Source of the DNA: Treponema sp. UBA7570
GTDB taxonomy: Bacteria > Spirochaetota > Spirochaetia > Treponematales > Treponemataceae
DNA length: 23,454 bases
Assembly (NCBI GenBank): GCA_002477955.1
Contig: DLLE01000030.1
Coordinates: 32,903 to 56,356, forward strand
Direction: 5' to 3'
Shown here: positions 20,993 through 23,454 of the stretch, piece after piece
Layout: the number at the start of each line of letters is the position of its first letter
Position numbering within the stretch: the first letter of the stretch is position 1
The notes under the pieces: model-generated
The model's database searches: none
Seen by the model: only the letters and a program-made list of their open reading frames with translations
What the model was told of the DNA's origin: nothing
Translations under genes and position numbers: made by a program

Positions 20993-23454
20993 TTATTCCT
21001 CGCCGCGCAGGAAGTCCACGGCGAACATATCGGAGTTGAATCCGACAGCAACAGGAGATTTTGCCGTATCTTTACCTTCGTAAACATCAGCCATAACCGA
21101 AGTTCGCTGATCATTTGCAGCATATACAGCAGGATCTGTTATTGTTTCCCAAACAGTTCCATCACTGTCATCAGCCGAAAGACAAGAAACTTGAACAGCC
21201 TCTGTTGAATCGAGCAATCCTTTGTTTATCCATGAAATTACAGGTTTCACCGCACTTGTTGCAGTTTTTGCATCTGTTGTAGTTTTTGCACCTGTTGAAA
21301 TTCCTCCATTTGTAAGTTCAATATCTGTCCAACAACCACTTGAAGTACCAATTACAGCGGAAGAATTAAGCGAATAAAAATCGCCAGATTTTTTAATATA
21401 CAAATAGTAAACCTTATTCTTTGAAGCATCTACTGCCGCTGCATGAATATTTCCTGCTTCATCTATTGCCGCACTTACATAACGACCAAAATCACCTGTT
21501 CCATTTGGTTTAATAGTCGATTTAGCCCAGCCTCCTTTAGTATTATCTTTTCCATTATCAGAAGGTGTTATAACATTGCCATCATGGATCGGGAAACTTT
21601 GTTTTCCACGAGCAATTTCAAGACATTTGTTTGTTTTATTGTAGTAAATAATTACTGGTATTGGACTAGTACTTGTATTATCTACCATTATGTCATTCCA
21701 TTCGCCAGCTTCTTCTTTGAATTTGGTTGGATTACTTACGGTTGTGTCATAACCTGCAACAACAGTTTTTCCATCAGTCATATGGTTAGATTCAGTAACA
21801 GAGTTGTAATCGTTTGACTTATTTGGAGCCGAATGAACTACAGGATTAATACCGCAATATTCTGCTACATTCCCCCACTTATATAACGCGGTCATATTGT
21901 CTTTATCAATATTATGAGCAACCTTATAACCTGCAAATTTAAGACATCGGGCATAAGAGTCATAATAGGAAACATAAATGTAATCTACGCCAGTTGCTGA
22001 GGTGCTTGCATTTGCGTATTTCATTGTTTCACTTCCAACATAAACACCAGCAATTCTTGGATTTTTAAACTGATACATTACAGAGTCGTATCCACTAGAA
22101 GAATCTCTTTTTGCTGCTGCACCGCTTGAACCTTGCCGTTCAATAATTGCAAATGTGTCTGATTCTTCTATTGTGTTTCCTTTTTGAAATTTTGACATAT
22201 CAAAATTCATTCCTTCGCGAGAAAGGAAAAGTCCTGGTCCCCAAACACTTGCACTGTCTCCACCAATAAAGTTATCCTGCATTACGTAATACGGCATTCC
22301 ATTTACAATTACATAATCCATTTGGTCTACGCCTGGAGCCTGGAATGAGGCTTCTGAGTTTTTAGAAATTACATTATCTTTAGTTCCAACTGTACTCAAA
22401 TATCCATAAATCTTTAAATCGTTAGAAGACCATGCACTAAAATATCTGTCGTGCTGTCCGCTACTTATTCTAAGGTTAGAGTTTGTTCCAGCTTGGTTAT
22501 AGAATGCTCCTCCACCAACTTCATCGCCAGTAGTAGTAGAACCAGTTGCAGTTCCGCTGTTTTTATAAGAAATCTTCTTCACAACACCATTTGCAGGATT
22601 AATGCTTCCGTCAAACGTCGTTCCTACTTTCCAGACGCTGATGTATCTGTCGTCGGTCCAGAAATTTGTTCCGGCTTTATTGGCTTTTGACAGACCGTTA
22701 TCTATTTTCTTTGCTTCGTTCTCTGCGCCTGCGACATAGCCTTCTTCGATGTTGCAGCCGCTGTTCTCGTTCGTGTTGTTTCTTGTCGCAACTCCGCCAA
22801 CTACGACTTCAACCCAACGTGAATATTCAGGTGCCTTTACGGTGATTTGTCCGACTGTTAAAATTGTTCCACTCTGACTTTCAGAAGAAATAATATTTCC
22901 GGCAACACTTTTTCCGTCCGCGTCTGTCTTTGACTTGTAGAAGTTGACCGTGAAGCTTGCGCCTTTCGCAAAGTTCATTCCCTCAATAACCATGTCTTCG
23001 CCTGCGCGTACAGGGAATTTTCCAAGTCTTGAGCGGTTAGCGCTTCCGGAAACTGCCGGATAAATGCTCTTTATGTACGGAACAAAGTCCATATTATAAA
23101 CGCAAGTTGGTTTTTCTCCGGTCGTTTGCTGGCTTTCAGAAGAAATATCCTGCGTATTTGCCTGAGCATCAACTACATAAGTTTTTACGCTTTTGTCAGT
23201 TGCAATTCCATAAGGCGTCATATCAATCTTGTAACGCCAAGTAATCGTGTGTCCGTCTTGACTTGGTTCTTCTTCGCTCAAAATCTCAGCGTCTTCAGAA
23301 GTTTTCCATTCACCGTCTTCATTCCAGATGATATTTACATCGCCCTCTCCACCGACAGTTCCATTAGGCTTTACAATATGAATCTCGCCGATTCTTGTGT
23401 CGTCAAAACTTGTTCCGTTTATGAATATTTCGCCAGAAACGCCAGGTTTTGTTT
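20993..23454 (-). CDS. Large surface/secreted protein with TIG (IPT)-type domains, partial (N-terminus beyond right edge)
   Basis: The frame is open from the right edge to a stop at 20993, giving 820 codons; a TTG at 23281 could serve as a start but the frame continues upstream with good coding sequence, so it is not the start. At least two Ig-like TIG/IPT units are suggested near the present N-terminus: PGVSGEIFINGTSFDDTRIG, and the later VRAGEDMVIEGMNFAKGASF with ITVKAPEYSRWVEVVVGGVA. After these come about 550 residues of repeated short strands with the recurring phrase DDRYISVWKVG / HDRYFSAWSSN, and Gly/Asn/Ser/Thr-rich loops, which resemble a beta-propeller or adhesin-like fold. A lone cysteine-poor composition and the lack of membrane helices fit an extracellular or outer-membrane-exposed protein. 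Domain function is not recognised beyond TIG. The end, MFAVDFLRGEE, has no anchor motif. Confidence 0.75.
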   Translation of the reverse strand, partial: TKPGVSGEIFINGTSFDDTRIGEIHIVKPNGTVGGEGDVNIIWNEDGEWKTSEDAEILSEEEPSQDGHTITWRYKIDMTPYGIATDKSVKTYVVDAQANTQDISSESQQTTGEKPTCVYNMDFVPYIKSIYPAVSGSANRSRLGKFPVRAGEDMVIEGMNFAKGASFTVNFYKSKTDADGKSVAGNIISSESQSGTILTVGQITVKAPEYSRWVEVVVGGVATRNNTNENSGCNIEEGYVAGAENEAKKIDNGLSKANKAGTNFWTDDRYISVWKVGTTFDGSINPANGVVKKISYKNSGTATGSTTTGDEVGGGAFYNQAGTNSNLRISSGQHDRYFSAWSSNDLKIYGYLSTVGTKDNVISKNSEASFQAPGVDQMDYVIVNGMPYYVMQDNFIGGDSASVWGPGLFLSREGMNFDMSKFQKGNTIEESDTFAIIERQGSSGAAAKRDSSSGYDSVMYQFKNPRIAGVYVGSETMKYANASTSATGVDYIYVSYYDSYARCLKFAGYKVAHNIDKDNMTALYKWGNVAEYCGINPVVHSAPNKSNDYNSVTESNHMTDGKTVVAGYDTTVSNPTKFKEEAGEWNDIMVDNTSTSPIPVIIYYNKTNKCLEIARGKQSFPIHDGNVITPSDNGKDNTKGGWAKSTIKPNGTGDFGRYVSAAIDEAGNIHAAAVDASKNKVYYLYIKKSGDFYSLNSSAVIGTSSGCWTDIELTNGGISTGAKTTTDAKTATSAVKPVISWINKGLLDSTEAVQVSCLSADDSDGTVWETITDPAVYAANDQRTSVMADVYEGKDTAKSPVAVGFNSDMFAVDFLRGEE

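Noticed and set aside
1..23454. CRISPR array, transposase, integrase or phage genes
   Set aside because: No regularly spaced direct repeats and no transposase, integrase or phage motifs were found in any frame inspected.

Overview
The window is AT-rich (roughly one third G+C by eye) and looks like part of a chromosome from a host-associated or fermentative spirochaete, most likely a Treponema. This is inferred from the combination of outer-membrane genes (TonB-dependent receptor, DUF3015/DUF4105 pair, PAP2 protein with a signal peptide), ECF-type vitamin uptake otherwise typical of Firmicutes, lysine- and asparagine-rich coding and GGAGG ribosome binding sites. No 16S rRNA or marker gene is present, so the genus is an inference.

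Layout. 1-2652 (minus): high-affinity phosphate uptake genes pstS-pstC-pstA, with pstA running off the left edge and a four-unit, 11-bp-phased Pho-box-like array in front of pstS. 2943-4131 (plus): tRNA-Gly(CCC) followed after 20 bp by a 7-TM protein with a degenerate GGDEF domain. 4147-9071 (minus): a four-gene run, DUF3015 small secreted protein, DUF4105 outer-membrane protein, unusual histidine kinase with a pseudo-receiver, OmpR-type response regulator. 9308-10333 (minus): 2-keto-3-deoxygluconate kinase with its own promoter and terminator. 10489-13189 (plus): promoter, cobalamin riboswitch, a lipoprotein and a BtuB-like TonB-dependent receptor. 13155-16360 (minus): a complete ECF transporter (S component of CbrT type, fused double ATPase, EcfT), converging on btuB and overlapping it by 35 bp, preceded by a PAP2 phosphatase gene. 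17232-19744 (minus): amino-acid ABC transporter (ATPase, permease, binding lipoprotein). 19945-20772 (plus): pyridoxal/pyridoxamine kinase. 20993-23454 (minus): the C-terminal part of a large TIG-domain surface protein, open at the right edge.

How the parts work together. The cobalamin riboswitch, lipoprotein and BtuB receptor would bring B12 across the outer membrane, and the convergent ECF transporter would take it across the inner membrane. The pst genes and their Pho-box array form a phosphate-starvation unit. The DUF3015-DUF4105 pair appears to be co-transcribed with its own two-component system.

The most striking observation is that both solute-binding proteins in the window, PstS and the amino-acid-binding lipoprotein, are circularly permuted. 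In each, the half that is C-terminal in the classical family comes first, then a short linker, then the classical N-terminal half. Both are cut close to the first inter-lobe crossover although they belong to different families. Other items worth attention are a G+C-rich double-hairpin repeat inserted in frame at the signal-peptide cleavage region of btuB, the riboswitch-controlled lipoprotein as a possible B12-binding surface protein, and the histidine kinase with a dead second DHp domain and a dead receiver.
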